This document shows, one piece after another, positions 33,632-43,049 of a stretch of DNA of 64,000 bases (within the stretch, counting starts at the first letter, position 1; each line of letters begins with the position of its first letter). This stretch comes from Citrobacter sp. Res13-Sevr-PEB04-36 (lineage in GTDB: Bacteria; Pseudomonadota; Gammaproteobacteria; Enterobacterales; Enterobacteriaceae), in NCBI RefSeq assembly GCF_015672735.1, contig NZ_JADABY010000005.1, forward strand, positions 48,708 through 112,707, in the 5' to 3' direction. The notes below the pieces were generated by a model. That model made no database searches. It was not told where the DNA came from and saw only the letters and a program-made list of their open reading frames with translations. The translations under genes and the position numbers were made by a program.

Positions 33632-34069
33632 TTAGCTCAGCATCTTCTGTCTTAACCAGCACTGCGTGGCAATCTCATCCACCACTTTTTGTTCTTTAAC
33701 AATCGCCTCATGATTTAATTCGTGGCGCTTATCATCCAGCGTCATGGCGACAATTTTCTCTTCACATGCCGCTGATACCAGGTTTTTCTGAATACGCTGC
33801 TCTTTGATTTTAGCCAGCGTTTTCTCTTGCTCCTGCCAGGCAATAACCGTGCGCAGCGTGCCCTTGTATCCGGTCACATTTTTGAGTGATTCAACGGAAG
33901 GCGCCTCAACGCCGGTGCCGGTTTTTTGAATAAGATAGCCGAGGGCTTTGATGTTATTTTCAAACCCCGTACAAACCTGCTGCTGTTTAGCAAGCTGCAC
34001 CGTCATATCTTTTACCGATTTATCTCGCAGACGCTGCAATTGTGCGAGGGTATCAATAATCTGCCGCAT
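33632..34069 (-). CDS. lfiJ: Flagellar export chaperone/stalk protein LfiJ (FliJ)
   Basis: A 145-aa coiled-coil protein (long helices at about residues 5-50 and 75-140) in the fliJ position, 2 bp after the ATPase gene lfiI. FliJ fits into the FliI hexamer and links it to FlhA. Length matches FliJ (147 aa). Confidence 0.88.
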   Translation of the reverse strand: MRQIIDTLAQLQRLRDKSVKDMTVQLAKQQQVCTGFENNIKALGYLIQKTGTGVEAPSVESLKNVTGYKGTLRTVIAWQEQEKTLAKIKEQRIQKNLVSAACEEKIVAMTLDDKRHELNHEAIVKEQKVVDEIATQCWLRQKMLS

Positions 34070-34071
34070 CC

Positions 34072-35412
34072 TTATTTACCTTCAGTTTTCTTTGCCACTG
34101 GGAAAAGGGCTTTCAAGCGGCTTTGTAACAGTTCAAGGGAAGCGGGCTCGCTGACTTCCTGGCGCAGAAAACGCTCAATGGCGGGGAACACTTTGACGGC
34201 TTTGTCGACACTTGGGTCGGCACCAGCCACATAGCCACCTAACGGGATCAGAGGCTTTATTTCCATGTAGGCTGCATAGTTTTGCTTTAATAACCGGGCC
34301 GACTGCTGGTGCTCGTTGGGGATCACTTGATTCATACAGCGGCTGATCGACTGACCAATATCAATAGCCGGGTAATGCCCGGCTTCCGCCAATTTGCGGG
34401 TCAAAACAATATGTCCGTCCAGTACCGCACGGGCGCAGTCAACGATCGGATCCTGCTGATCGTCCCCTTCTGCCAGTACCGTATAGATGGCGGTCATCGA
34501 GCCAGTGCTTTCACTGTTACCTGCGCTTTCCACCAGCTTTGGGATCATACCAAATGCCGACGGCGGATAGCCTTTAGTCGCCGGAGGCTCGCCCAGAGAG
34601 AGGGCTATTTCACGCTGCGCCATGGCGTAACGGGTGAGTGAATCCACCAGCAGTAAAACATGATGACCACGGTCGCGGAACCAGGCAGCGATTGAGTGGC
34701 ACAGCTCGGTGGCTTTTAAGCGCATAAGGGGGGATTCATCTGCTGGAGCGGCAACAACAATCGATTTTGCCAGCCCTTCCGCACCCAGCGAGTGATCGAT
34801 AAACTCTTTGACTTCACGCCCGCGCTCGCCGATCAGCCCAACCACGACAATATCGGCCTTGGTCTGGCGGGTGATCATTCCTAGCAGCACGCTTTTCCCC
34901 ACGCCGCTGCCGGCCATCAGCCCGACACGCTGACCTTTACCGATAGTCAATAAACCGTTGATCGCTTTCACGCCAACATCCAGCGGTTGATTGACCGACT
35001 GGCGGGTAAGCGGGTTGATTGACGGGGCTTGAGACGGCAGCACGTCATTGCCGGTCAGTCGTCCTTTGGCATCCAGTGGTTCGCCAAGGCCGTTGATCAC
35101 CCGGCCAAGCCAGCTTTCGCCGATCAAGATATCCTGGGCTTTTTCTTCCGGAAAAACACGAGCCCCCGCCATCAACCCAACGGGATGTTTGAAAGGCATC
35201 AGGTAGGTAATGTCGCGATTAAACCCCACCGCCTGCGCATCGATTAACGTGTGGTTAGCGCTTTCGACACGGCATAGCTGGCCGGTCATTAGCGGACAGC
35301 CCACGCTCTCCAGCAAAATACCGTTCATTCGTACCAGCCGCCCGGCAACTCGGGCGAGCGGGATCGACTCAATGGAACGCAGCGCGTTGTCAAAGAATGA
35401 AAGGTCACTCAC
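34072..35412 (-). CDS. lfiI: Flagellum-specific export ATPase LfiI (FliI)
   Basis: A 446-aa F1-beta-like ATPase of the type III export apparatus. Walker A is AGSGVGKS at residues 167-174; GERGREVKEFI and the Walker B segment VLLLVDSLTRYAMAQREI follow. It overlaps lfiH by 8 bp, and lfiJ follows after 2 bp. Length is near E. coli FliI (457 aa). Confidence 0.96.
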   Translation of the reverse strand: MSDLSFFDNALRSIESIPLARVAGRLVRMNGILLESVGCPLMTGQLCRVESANHTLIDAQAVGFNRDITYLMPFKHPVGLMAGARVFPEEKAQDILIGESWLGRVINGLGEPLDAKGRLTGNDVLPSQAPSINPLTRQSVNQPLDVGVKAINGLLTIGKGQRVGLMAGSGVGKSVLLGMITRQTKADIVVVGLIGERGREVKEFIDHSLGAEGLAKSIVVAAPADESPLMRLKATELCHSIAAWFRDRGHHVLLLVDSLTRYAMAQREIALSLGEPPATKGYPPSAFGMIPKLVESAGNSESTGSMTAIYTVLAEGDDQQDPIVDCARAVLDGHIVLTRKLAEAGHYPAIDIGQSISRCMNQVIPNEHQQSARLLKQNYAAYMEIKPLIPLGGYVAGADPSVDKAVKVFPAIERFLRQEVSEPASLELLQSRLKALFPVAKKTEGK

Positions 35413-36115
35413 CCTGTGACTCCGGTAATAGTGTCTCTTTTAATGCAGACATGCATTGGTCAAGACGGTGTTCGCAACCGATATCCAGCTCTGACTTATC
35501 GGTAATGACCCGGCATTCGCCCGCCTGCAAATCAGCTGAGGGGGTCAGTCCCCATTCATTGACCTTTTCCGGGGCAGCATCTTTGATGCGGTTAAACTCT
35601 TCGTTACTCAGCAGAACCTGTAATGACTCGGGCATGGTCGGGAAAGCTGAGATCGCCTCTTCGACCAGTGAGAGCAGTTGGGTGGGCTGTAGCGCCAGCT
35701 CACAGCGAATCACCTGCCGGGTCACCTTTTCTACCAGCTGTAACAGGTCTTCCCGCTGTTTACGCTGAATGTGTGCCAAATAGTCATTCACTTTGCCAGA
35801 AATACCATCCAGCGGTTGTGCTGCTTGGGCAAACTGTTTACGTCCTTCCTGCTGCCCGGCAAGGCTACCTTCGGTATACCCTTGACGCGTACCTTCTTCC
35901 TGCCCTTTTTGATAGCCTTCCTGAAAGCCCTGCTCCTGTCCCTCAGCCATTCCTTGCTCAAAGCCTTTTTGCAGCCCTTCCTGGAAGCCATCCATTAACT
36001 GACGCTGATAGTCCGCCGGGGTAATACCTGGCGTGAGCTGTTCAGCCTGAAGATGACGCTGACGAGGAGGAAAGCGGTGCAGCCGGTAACGACCACGAAT
36101 GGTTTCAATCGCCAT
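35405..36115 (-). CDS. lfiH: Export ATPase regulator LfiH (FliH)
   Basis: A 236-aa FliH homologue. Its most distinctive feature is a run of GxxxG-type helical repeats at about residues 42-93 (for example GMAEGQEQGFQEGYQKGQEE), the known hallmark of FliH stalks. The C-terminal domain binds the ATPase FliI and the C-ring protein FliN. It overlaps lfiI by 8 bp. Confidence 0.92.
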   Translation of the reverse strand: MAIETIRGRYRLHRFPPRQRHLQAEQLTPGITPADYQRQLMDGFQEGLQKGFEQGMAEGQEQGFQEGYQKGQEEGTRQGYTEGSLAGQQEGRKQFAQAAQPLDGISGKVNDYLAHIQRKQREDLLQLVEKVTRQVIRCELALQPTQLLSLVEEAISAFPTMPESLQVLLSNEEFNRIKDAAPEKVNEWGLTPSADLQAGECRVITDKSELDIGCEHRLDQCMSALKETLLPESQGE

Positions 36116-36118
36116 GGT

Positions 36119-37135
36119 TTACTCCGCAGTCTGTTCAGCAAACAGCTGTAGCTGAATTTCACCCGCTTCTTCAAGCTCACGGGCAATCCCCATGATTTCA
36201 CGGCGGATTTGTTCAATACGGCTGACAGGTACCGGGCCAAGTCGTGAGGTAATCGATTCCAGCTGTTGGACCTGACGTTTCGGCATGACGGCATAAATAG
36301 AACGACGTAGCAGTGCTTCGGTTCCTTTCAACGCCACCGCCCAGTCTTCCATCGGTACTTCGTCGAGTAGACGACGGCGCACTTCGTCGCTTTGGCGACT
36401 CAGGATGAAGAAGTCATACATTTCATCTTGCAACTGTTCCAGAACATCTTCATCGCGTTCACGAAGCTGGTCGAGGATCTGCTGTTGATTACCCTGGAAG
36501 CGGTTAACAATATCCGCGGCCTGCTTGATACCCTTCACTTTCGAGCCATGTTCGGACAGTACCGACAGCCCGCGCTCAATCAGACGATCCAGTTCATCGA
36601 CAACGTCACGGTTTACATCATTCAGTTTCGCCACCCGATAGAGGATTTCGTTTTGCACCGATTCACTCATGTAAGACAGCACTGTGGCGGAGATCTCCGG
36701 GGTCAGAAACGCCAGAAATACAGCCTGCAACTGCAAGTGTTCTTCTGAGATCAAAATGGCCAACTGACGCGGCTCAACCCACTGCAGACGCGCCATACGC
36801 GAGCGGATCTCATCGCCGTAAATCCCATTGATCACACTGCTGGCGATTTCGCTCCCCAGCGCTTTATTCAGGATCCCTTGCAGCATTGAGCGTGACGCGC
36901 CGTTGATGCCGCTTTGCTCACGGAACTCATCAAAAAAGTTATTAATCACTTTTTTCGCCATGCTGGTTTTCACTCCAGACAGACGCGCCATATTTTCACT
37001 CAGACGAACGACTTCTTCGCGACTGAGCTTCTGCATCACCGTCGCAGCCGCTTCCTCTCCCAGACACAGCAATAAAATTGCAGCCTGCTCCAGGTAGCTG
37101 TTGTTACTGCCGTTACTTATTGTCAATTCGCTCAT
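36119..37135 (-). CDS. lfiG: Flagellar motor switch protein LfiG (FliG)
   Basis: A 338-aa C-ring rotor protein. FliG features include QAAILLLCLGEEAAATVMQK near the N-terminus, LAILISEEHLQLQAVFLAFL in the middle domain, and a C-terminal charged torque helix region (ILSRQSDEVRRRLLDEVPME). It interacts with the LafT loop. It overlaps the end of lfiF by 23 bp. Confidence 0.95.
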   Translation of the reverse strand: MSELTISNGSNNSYLEQAAILLLCLGEEAAATVMQKLSREEVVRLSENMARLSGVKTSMAKKVINNFFDEFREQSGINGASRSMLQGILNKALGSEIASSVINGIYGDEIRSRMARLQWVEPRQLAILISEEHLQLQAVFLAFLTPEISATVLSYMSESVQNEILYRVAKLNDVNRDVVDELDRLIERGLSVLSEHGSKVKGIKQAADIVNRFQGNQQQILDQLRERDEDVLEQLQDEMYDFFILSRQSDEVRRRLLDEVPMEDWAVALKGTEALLRRSIYAVMPKRQVQQLESITSRLGPVPVSRIEQIRREIMGIARELEEAGEIQLQLFAEQTAE

Positions 37136-38795
37136 TGCTGGTTATCCATTGTCTGAGAACTTCAGCTACGCGATCGGTGTCGCTCATCGCCAGTTTTTGC
37201 AGGAACTCCAGCTTCACTTCCAGGCCGGAACTCTGCGAAGGCAGGCTGTCGTCGCCAGGGAATGAAGGCAGTTCGATATTTTTGCGTTCGTCATCAGCCG
37301 CCGCAAAATTTGGCGCGACCACAGGAATAGCAACCGGAGAGGCGTCCAGCGCCAGCTCAGGTGCCGTAGTCTTGCGACGCTCAGCGGTAAGACGTTTCAT
37401 TAATGGACGTACGACGAATACCAGTAACAGTAGAGCCAGCAAGCCGCAGCCAATCAGGCGAACCCAGGCCAGAATGCTGTCATCCTTCCACAGAGGGATT
37501 ACCGGCTCGGCAGGTACCGACTGCGGAACAAAATTGAGCAGCGATAGCGAAAGATTATCGCCGCGCTGTGCATTAATCCCGGCGGCGTTATTTAACAAGG
37601 CCGTCAACTGCGCGATTTGTTCCGGTTTCCAGTCCTTCAAAGCTGGCGCACTCTGGTTGAGCACAACGGCTACATTCAAACGTTTAATCGCGAATCCAGG
37701 ATGCTGAATATGCTCGACGCTACGGTCCCAGGAGTAATCCCGTTTATTTTCACTATGTTTCGACAAGGCAGCAGGTTGACGAGGCTCCGTCGCGTTATTC
37801 GCGCCATTTCCGGCGTTCGCAGGCTGGTTCTCAGCGACCGGCGGGCGGTTGCTTAACGAACCCGGTATCCCCATTGCGATTTGGCTGGTATCACTATCAA
37901 GAATATTTTCTTCACGATTCAGTTTCGGTGCGTCGCCATAATGCTCTTGAGTCTCATCAATATTGCTGAGATCGAGGTCCGGCATAACGCTCACCCGGTA
38001 GTTGCCAGCGCCAACCAGAGAGTCGAGGACATTTTCCATACTGGAGCGGGTTTTATCCTGAATATCCTTCAGAATCTGGTCACGTTTACGCGTCGCCGCA
38101 GAAACCGCTTCACCAGCGCCAATACCGTCAGACAGTAAATTGCCAGCCTGATCAACAACACTGACCTTATTGGCATTGAGATTAGGAACGCTACCAGACA
38201 CCAAATGTACAACGGCATTGACCTGGTCCATATCCAGCTTACTGCCGTAATGAAGACGAACAACAACCGAGGCGCTGTTTTGCGGTTCGTCGCTAACGAC
38301 AAACGAGCTATCTTCATTCAATGCCAAGTGCACACGGGCATTCTCTACAGAATCCAGTGTCATAATGCTCTGGGCCAGTTCACCTTCCAGGCTCCGCTTG
38401 TAGCGGATGTTCTGCACAAACTGGCTGGCACCCAGCACTTCATCTTTGTCCATCAGCTCATAGCCGCTGGGCAACATCGCCTGCACACCTTTGGCGGCAA
38501 GGGTCATCCGCGTTTTGGAAAGCGCATCTTCCGGAACCAGAATCTGCCCACTTTGCGGATCGATACGGTATTCCAGCTTTTCACCATCCAGCACCGTGAC
38601 AATCTGTGAAACCGGCAGGTTTTCCTGGCGACCGTATAGCGAGACATAGCCATGATTCCCGTTCCACAGCATGCTGACAATAATCGCCGTGGCAGCAATA
38701 GCGGCTGCCGCCAGTAACGCCCAGCGCTTATTCCCGTCCAGTTTTAAGGATACAGCAGGGAAAGATTGCGTTAATTTTTTTATCAATTCATTCAT
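37113..38795 (-). CDS. lfiF: MS-ring protein LfiF (FliF)
   Basis: A 560-aa membrane ring protein, the base on which the flagellum is built. It has two membrane segments (about residues 27-44 and 440-460), the YscJ/FliF domain (VSLYGRQENLPVSQIVTVLD, LEGELAQSIMTLDSVENARV) and a C-terminal FliG-binding tail (LEFLQKLAMSDTDRVAEVLR). Confidence 0.95.
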   Translation of the reverse strand: MNELIKKLTQSFPAVSLKLDGNKRWALLAAAAIAATAIIVSMLWNGNHGYVSLYGRQENLPVSQIVTVLDGEKLEYRIDPQSGQILVPEDALSKTRMTLAAKGVQAMLPSGYELMDKDEVLGASQFVQNIRYKRSLEGELAQSIMTLDSVENARVHLALNEDSSFVVSDEPQNSASVVVRLHYGSKLDMDQVNAVVHLVSGSVPNLNANKVSVVDQAGNLLSDGIGAGEAVSAATRKRDQILKDIQDKTRSSMENVLDSLVGAGNYRVSVMPDLDLSNIDETQEHYGDAPKLNREENILDSDTSQIAMGIPGSLSNRPPVAENQPANAGNGANNATEPRQPAALSKHSENKRDYSWDRSVEHIQHPGFAIKRLNVAVVLNQSAPALKDWKPEQIAQLTALLNNAAGINAQRGDNLSLSLLNFVPQSVPAEPVIPLWKDDSILAWVRLIGCGLLALLLLVFVVRPLMKRLTAERRKTTAPELALDASPVAIPVVAPNFAAADDERKNIELPSFPGDDSLPSQSSGLEVKLEFLQKLAMSDTDRVAEVLRQWITSNERIDNK

Positions 38796-38799
38796 AGCG

Positions 38800-39162
38800 T
38801 TAGACTGACATGCTCATCAGGTCGTTGAATCCAGAAGCCACTTTATTTCTTACTTGCACCAGTGCGGAAAACGATAATGATGCCTGCTGGCTGGCGATCA
38901 TTGTCCCCGCAAGATCATCGCTTTTGCCCATGTCGATGTCCGTCTGCTTTTGTTCTGCAACCTGCTGGAATTGATCAACATGATTCAACGCGCCTTGCAG
39001 GATCTGACCGAATGAGACCGGAGATGACGCTGGCTGAGCGCCAACGGTGTTAATCTGCATTGGCGAGAGGACGGGTGCCTGCGCGATCGATTTCATCTGC
39101 TGCATGTCCTGCATCATCTGCGTCTGCATCGTGCTGGCTGGGGTTATCGTATATATGCTCAT
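38800..39162 (-). CDS. lfiE: MS-ring/rod junction protein LfiE (FliE)
   Basis: A 120-aa FliE homologue with the conserved SFGQILQGALNHVDQFQQ and QQASLSFSALVQVRNKVASG segments. FliE joins the MS ring to the rod. It lies 4 bp upstream of lfiF and 47 bp downstream of lafK. Confidence 0.92.
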   Translation of the reverse strand: MSIYTITPASTMQTQMMQDMQQMKSIAQAPVLSPMQINTVGAQPASSPVSFGQILQGALNHVDQFQQVAEQKQTDIDMGKSDDLAGTMIASQQASLSFSALVQVRNKVASGFNDLMSMSV

Positions 39163-39209
39163 GACCTACTCTTAAAATTAAAAAAATGCTCGCTGCACCA
39201 CCAACGGAT

Positions 39210-40196
39210 TCAGGAGAAGATTTCGATTCCCTGTTTTCGCATTGACGCCAGACGATAACGAAGCGCGCGTGGAGTAATGCCTAACAAATCTGCAATTTTG
39301 GTTTTATTACCCTGATATTTGCGCATCAGATCGGCAATATATTGATATTGCGCACTACGGCCATGCTGACCCAGATTATCGCTTTCACTTATTTTCGGGC
39401 TAGTCTGAGGCTGCCATTCTGGCTCACTCCAGGAATCTGACTCCACTGACGGAAGTCCCAAGGTATCGGGATAAATTACGCCATCACGATTCAGGATCAT
39501 GCCACGTTGAATAGCATTTTCGAGTTGGCGCACGTTACCCGGCCAGGTGTAGCTGAGTAATGCTCGCCGTGATGATTCCGAGAGTTTGATATTTTTTGCC
39601 AGCACCGTGGAGTATTTTTTGATAAAGGATTCAGCCAGCGGAATAATATCTTCCATGCGCTCGCGCAGCGGCGGCATCGTCACTGGTATAACCGACATAC
39701 GATAAAAGAGATCTTCCCTAAAACGTCCAGCGGCAACTTCAGCTTCAAGATTTTTATTGGTGCAGGCAATTAAGCGAAAGTTAAGCTTAATTAAACGATT
39801 ACTGCCCAGACGTTCAACCTGTTGCTCCTGCAAAACACGCAAAATCTTCGCCTGTAGCGCTAACGGCATATCACCAATTTCGTCGAGCAGTAAAGTGCCA
39901 TTATTGGCTAATTCCATTTTTCCCGGCACGGTCGTGACGGCGCCGGTAAATGCACCTTTGTCATAACCAAACAACGTGGCTTCGAGCATGTTTTCAGGAA
40001 TAGCAGCACAGTTAACACCGATATAAGGTGCCTGAGAGTCCTGTGCAAATGCAATAGAATGTATAAATTTTGCAACACACTCTTTACCTGTTCCTGTTTC
40101 GCCATGAATAAGAACAGGAACATTAAAAGCAGCAATACGTCTGGCCAGTGCAAATGCATTGATGCTGGAAGCAGCTTCGGCAATAAGTTCAAACAT
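39210..40196 (-). CDS. lafK: Sigma-54-dependent transcriptional activator LafK
   Basis: A 328-aa enhancer-binding protein and probable master regulator of the locus. The AAA+ domain starts almost at the N-terminus: Walker A GETGTGKE at about 32-39, the sigma-54-contacting GAFTGA in GYDKGAFTGAVT, Walker B GTLLLDEIGDM, and the arginine-finger region FREDLFYRMSV. A Fis-type helix-turn-helix (NKTKIADLLGITPRALRYRL) closes the protein. There is no N-terminal receiver domain, unlike FlrA/FleQ-type activators. I preferred ATG 40196; upstream ATGs at 40232 and 40253 would add residues without a recognisable domain. Expected targets are the three GG-N10-GC sites. Confidence 0.9.
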   Translation of the reverse strand: MFELIAEAASSINAFALARRIAAFNVPVLIHGETGTGKECVAKFIHSIAFAQDSQAPYIGVNCAAIPENMLEATLFGYDKGAFTGAVTTVPGKMELANNGTLLLDEIGDMPLALQAKILRVLQEQQVERLGSNRLIKLNFRLIACTNKNLEAEVAAGRFREDLFYRMSVIPVTMPPLRERMEDIIPLAESFIKKYSTVLAKNIKLSESSRRALLSYTWPGNVRQLENAIQRGMILNRDGVIYPDTLGLPSVESDSWSEPEWQPQTSPKISESDNLGQHGRSAQYQYIADLMRKYQGNKTKIADLLGITPRALRYRLASMRKQGIEIFS

Positions 40197-40793
40197 GATT
40201 ATTTTACACTTAGAAGTAAAGTTAACATCCATAACGAGAAATATACAAATCATTCAAAAAAAAGCACATTATCGAATAATAAATATCGCCCGTGCCATGT
40301 TTTAATCCCATCCTTGTTCATGTTCTACCGCCCCTTCACAGAGCAGCCCTGTTGAGGACTATGCTCAAATAAGGTTTTTCCTAAAAAAATATTACCACTG
40401 GTGGTGAGAACAATCTTAAATTAAAAGATAATAAAAATATTATTACAATAAAAACAGCAAGTTACATATAAAGCAGAATAAAAAAAACGCTATTCAAACA
40501 CCCCAAAAAGAGCGAACTCGCTGAAGGACAAGGTCACATTTATACAATTAATTATTTTTTAATTATAGAAGCGCGTCATTAATAACTTGCAGAGTGAAGT
40601 GACAAATAATCTAATATTCAGCCCTGCATCATAGACGATCGCAGGTAGCGTAACTCATAGGTAATGGATTCCAACGACAGGGGAAAAGCGTCAAGGATGA
40701 ACAATAAATTAAATGGATCTGTATTTTTTTTGATAACTGCGGAACTCGATATAAATTCATCCGCTCCCAAATTTACAGCTGAGAAAGTGTACC
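40197..40793. other. Divergent regulatory region between lafK and lfiM
   Basis: A 597-bp, AT-rich gap with many A and T tracts. I see no gene and no GG-N10-GC element toward lfiM. A short dyad ACCAC-TG-GTGGT lies at 40394-40405. As this region must carry the promoters of the regulator and of the export-gate operon, it is the probable entry point for outside control of the whole system. Confidence 0.6.
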
Positions 40794-41657
40794 ATGCTGA
40801 AATATAGTCAAACTCCCGGAATCTTTAAACTTGAAGGAAACCGGCTTGGACGTCCATATCATCGTCTGCCGACTATGTTTACGGGTAATTTCGATACAAT
40901 TGAATCACATCTCGGAAACTATTTTCTGAAAAAGCATCGCACAAATATAACACTTAAAAAAATACATTGTGAAATGGATGTTGTTAATAAGAGTGCTGAA
41001 CTGTTAGTTTCTCAGATAGGTCATCTGGCCTTTGATATAGATCGTTCATTACTGTTAACGCTGTTAGGTAATTTTTACGGATTGGAATCTTCTATTAATG
41101 ATGAAAAGCCGCAGGATGATTTACCAACTAAAACAGAAAGCAGGCTGAAAAGTCGACTGGCTGTGGATATCAGCAACCTCATTTTTAATAAAAATATCTC
41201 AGGTATTCCGCTCACGTTAAAACCTGACAGCAGCACGATACAAACGCACTGGGCCTACCAGCTCACATTTGTATTGGGTGATGACGAGAAGTGCAGTTTT
41301 AGAATCTTGCTGGATGATTCACATACGGATTACATTCTGAATTTAATTCGTCGTAGCGAACATGGCGATAAAAAAAGGCAGATTGATAAAGCAAGTACCG
41401 AAACGCGTAAAAAAGTTCTGATAAAAGAGATCATTAATACGCTGCCGCTCACCATGAACGTGAAGATTGCAGAAATCCCCCTCAATGTTGCCGATCTGAC
41501 AACCATTAAGCCGGGGGATATTTTACCTATTGCAATGCCTGATAGTTTCCCTGTGTATATCGGGAAATCTGAATTATTTAACGCAATGATCGTAGAAGAT
41601 AAAGACAAACTGTTTTTATCCGAGTTAACGAGTAAGACTGAGAAATCCTATGAGTAA
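40794..41657 (+). CDS. lfiM: Flagellar motor switch protein LfiM (FliM), without CheY-binding N-terminus
   Basis: A 287-aa FliM homologue (334 aa in E. coli). The C-terminal SpoA/FliN-like domain is visible (TLPLTMNVKIAEIPLNVADL, LKPGDILPIAMPDS-like segment). The N-terminal CheY-P-binding motif (EIDALL type) is not present; the protein begins MLKYSQTPGIFKLEGNRLGR. The rotor may therefore turn in one direction only. It overlaps lfiN by 8 bp and starts the export-gate operon. Confidence 0.85.
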   Translation: MLKYSQTPGIFKLEGNRLGRPYHRLPTMFTGNFDTIESHLGNYFLKKHRTNITLKKIHCEMDVVNKSAELLVSQIGHLAFDIDRSLLLTLLGNFYGLESSINDEKPQDDLPTKTESRLKSRLAVDISNLIFNKNISGIPLTLKPDSSTIQTHWAYQLTFVLGDDEKCSFRILLDDSHTDYILNLIRRSEHGDKKRQIDKASTETRKKVLIKEIINTLPLTMNVKIAEIPLNVADLTTIKPGDILPIAMPDSFPVYIGKSELFNAMIVEDKDKLFLSELTSKTEKSYE

Positions 41658-42018
41658 GCAAGAAGATATTTTAGAGCAAAGTTTTGAGTTAGCCACTGAA
41701 GGTACGCCACCCGCACACTCTGTTACCGAAACGCTGGTGGCGCGTTTAGAGGATCGTTTTTCCGAGTCAATGACGCTACTCAAGCGTATTCCGGTAACGT
41801 TAACGCTGGAAGTCTCTTCTGTAGAAATAATGCTATCCGATCTGCTGAATATTGATGACGACACCGTTATTGAGATGGACAAACTCGCGGGCGAACCACT
41901 GGATATTAAAGTAAATAATATCCTGCTGGGTAAGGCAGAAGTGGTGGTGGTTAATGAAAAATATGGCCTACGGGTCCTTGAATTCAACACCCATGAAATC
42001 AACGACTTGGCCCCATGA
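41650..42018 (+). CDS. lfiN: Flagellar motor switch protein LfiN (FliN)
   Basis: A 122-aa C-ring component. The SpoA fold is recognised in LLKRIPVTLTLEVSSVEIML and DKLAGEPLDIKVNNILLGKA and VVVNEKYGLRVLEF. Length is close to FliN (137 aa). It overlaps lfiM (8 bp) and lfiP (4 bp), so these genes are translationally coupled. Confidence 0.93.
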   Translation: MSKQEDILEQSFELATEGTPPAHSVTETLVARLEDRFSESMTLLKRIPVTLTLEVSSVEIMLSDLLNIDDDTVIEMDKLAGEPLDIKVNNILLGKAEVVVVNEKYGLRVLEFNTHEINDLAP

Positions 42019-42773
42019 AACGCGCGTCTACCTTCACCCTGGTACTGGGTATCTCGCTGCTCATCCTTTCTCCCTTTGCCTGTGCGCAAGGGGGAGATAT
42101 CCCGTTACTGAACATCATTTCACACGGTAACAGCCAGGAATACAGCGTCAAGATTCAGGTTCTGCTGCTGATGACGCTGGTAGGCATTTTGCCTACGCTG
42201 GTGCTGATGATGACCTGTTTTACCCGCTTTATTATTGTCCTCTCTCTGCTACGTCAGGCGCTGGGGCTGCAGCAAACACCGCCTAACCGCATCCTGATTG
42301 GCATTGCACTGTCGTTAACCATGCTGGTGATGCGGCCCATCTGGATCAACATCTACGACCATGCGGTTGTGCCTTTTGAAAACGACCAGATCACACTCCC
42401 GGATGCACTCAGTACCGCCGCCTCGCCACTGAAACGCTTTATGCTGGCGCAGACCAACAAAAAAGCCATTGCGCAGATCATGACGATCGCCAATGCGCAA
42501 GGTAACGCAGCGGATCAGGATCTCTCCATTGTTGTCCCTGCTTATGTTCTGAGCGAACTGAAAACGGCCTTTCAGATAGGCTTCATCATTTACATTCCGT
42601 TCCTGGTGATCGACCTGATTGTCGCCAGTGTGCTGATGGCAATGGGGATGATGATGCTATCGCCGTTGATAGTTTCTCTGCCCTTTAAGCTGATGCTCTT
42701 TGTACTGATCGATGGCTGGGCGTTAACTGTAGGAACGCTCACCTCCAGTATTCGCGGTCTGGGGCTAGGATAA
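42015..42773 (+). CDS. lfiP: Export gate protein LfiP (FliP)
   Basis: A 252-aa export-gate membrane protein with a cleavable signal peptide (LVLGISLLILSPFACAQ) and the FliP signatures TLVGILPTLVLMMTCFTRF and VPAYVLSELKTAFQIGF. Four membrane segments follow the signal. It overlaps lfiN by 4 bp. The usual fliO gene between fliN and fliP is missing. Confidence 0.95.
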   Translation: MKRASTFTLVLGISLLILSPFACAQGGDIPLLNIISHGNSQEYSVKIQVLLLMTLVGILPTLVLMMTCFTRFIIVLSLLRQALGLQQTPPNRILIGIALSLTMLVMRPIWINIYDHAVVPFENDQITLPDALSTAASPLKRFMLAQTNKKAIAQIMTIANAQGNAADQDLSIVVPAYVLSELKTAFQIGFIIYIPFLVIDLIVASVLMAMGMMMLSPLIVSLPFKLMLFVLIDGWALTVGTLTSSIRGLGLG

Positions 42774-42775
42774 TC

Positions 42776-43048
42776 ATGTTAACTATTGATGTAGCAGCCG
42801 ATATTGTCGCCAGCGGTATAAAAGTCGTGATTATCCTGGTCTGCGTGCTGGTCGTGCCCAGCCTGTTGGTCGGTATACTGGTCAGCATTTTCCAGGCGGT
42901 GACGCAGATTAACGAACAGACCCTCAGCTTTTTACCCAGACTGATTGTCACGCTGGCGGTATTAGGGATTGCCGGGAAATGGATGATCGTCCAGTTGAGT
43001 GATCTCTGCGTGCATCTGTTCACTCAGGCCGCCATTCTGGTGCACTGA
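42776..43048 (+). CDS. lfiQ: Export gate protein LfiQ (FliQ)
   Basis: A 90-aa protein with two membrane helices and the FliQ motif VGILVSIFQAVTQINEQTLS. Length equals E. coli FliQ (89 aa). It lies 2 bp after lfiP and 1 bp before lfiR. Confidence 0.95.
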   Translation: MLTIDVAADIVASGIKVVIILVCVLVVPSLLVGILVSIFQAVTQINEQTLSFLPRLIVTLAVLGIAGKWMIVQLSDLCVHLFTQAAILVH

Positions 43049-43049
43049 C

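Noticed and set aside
39163..39209. Sigma-54 promoter between lafK and lfiE
   Set aside because: No GG-N10-GC arrangement in the 47-bp gap; lfiE is more simply co-transcribed with lafK.
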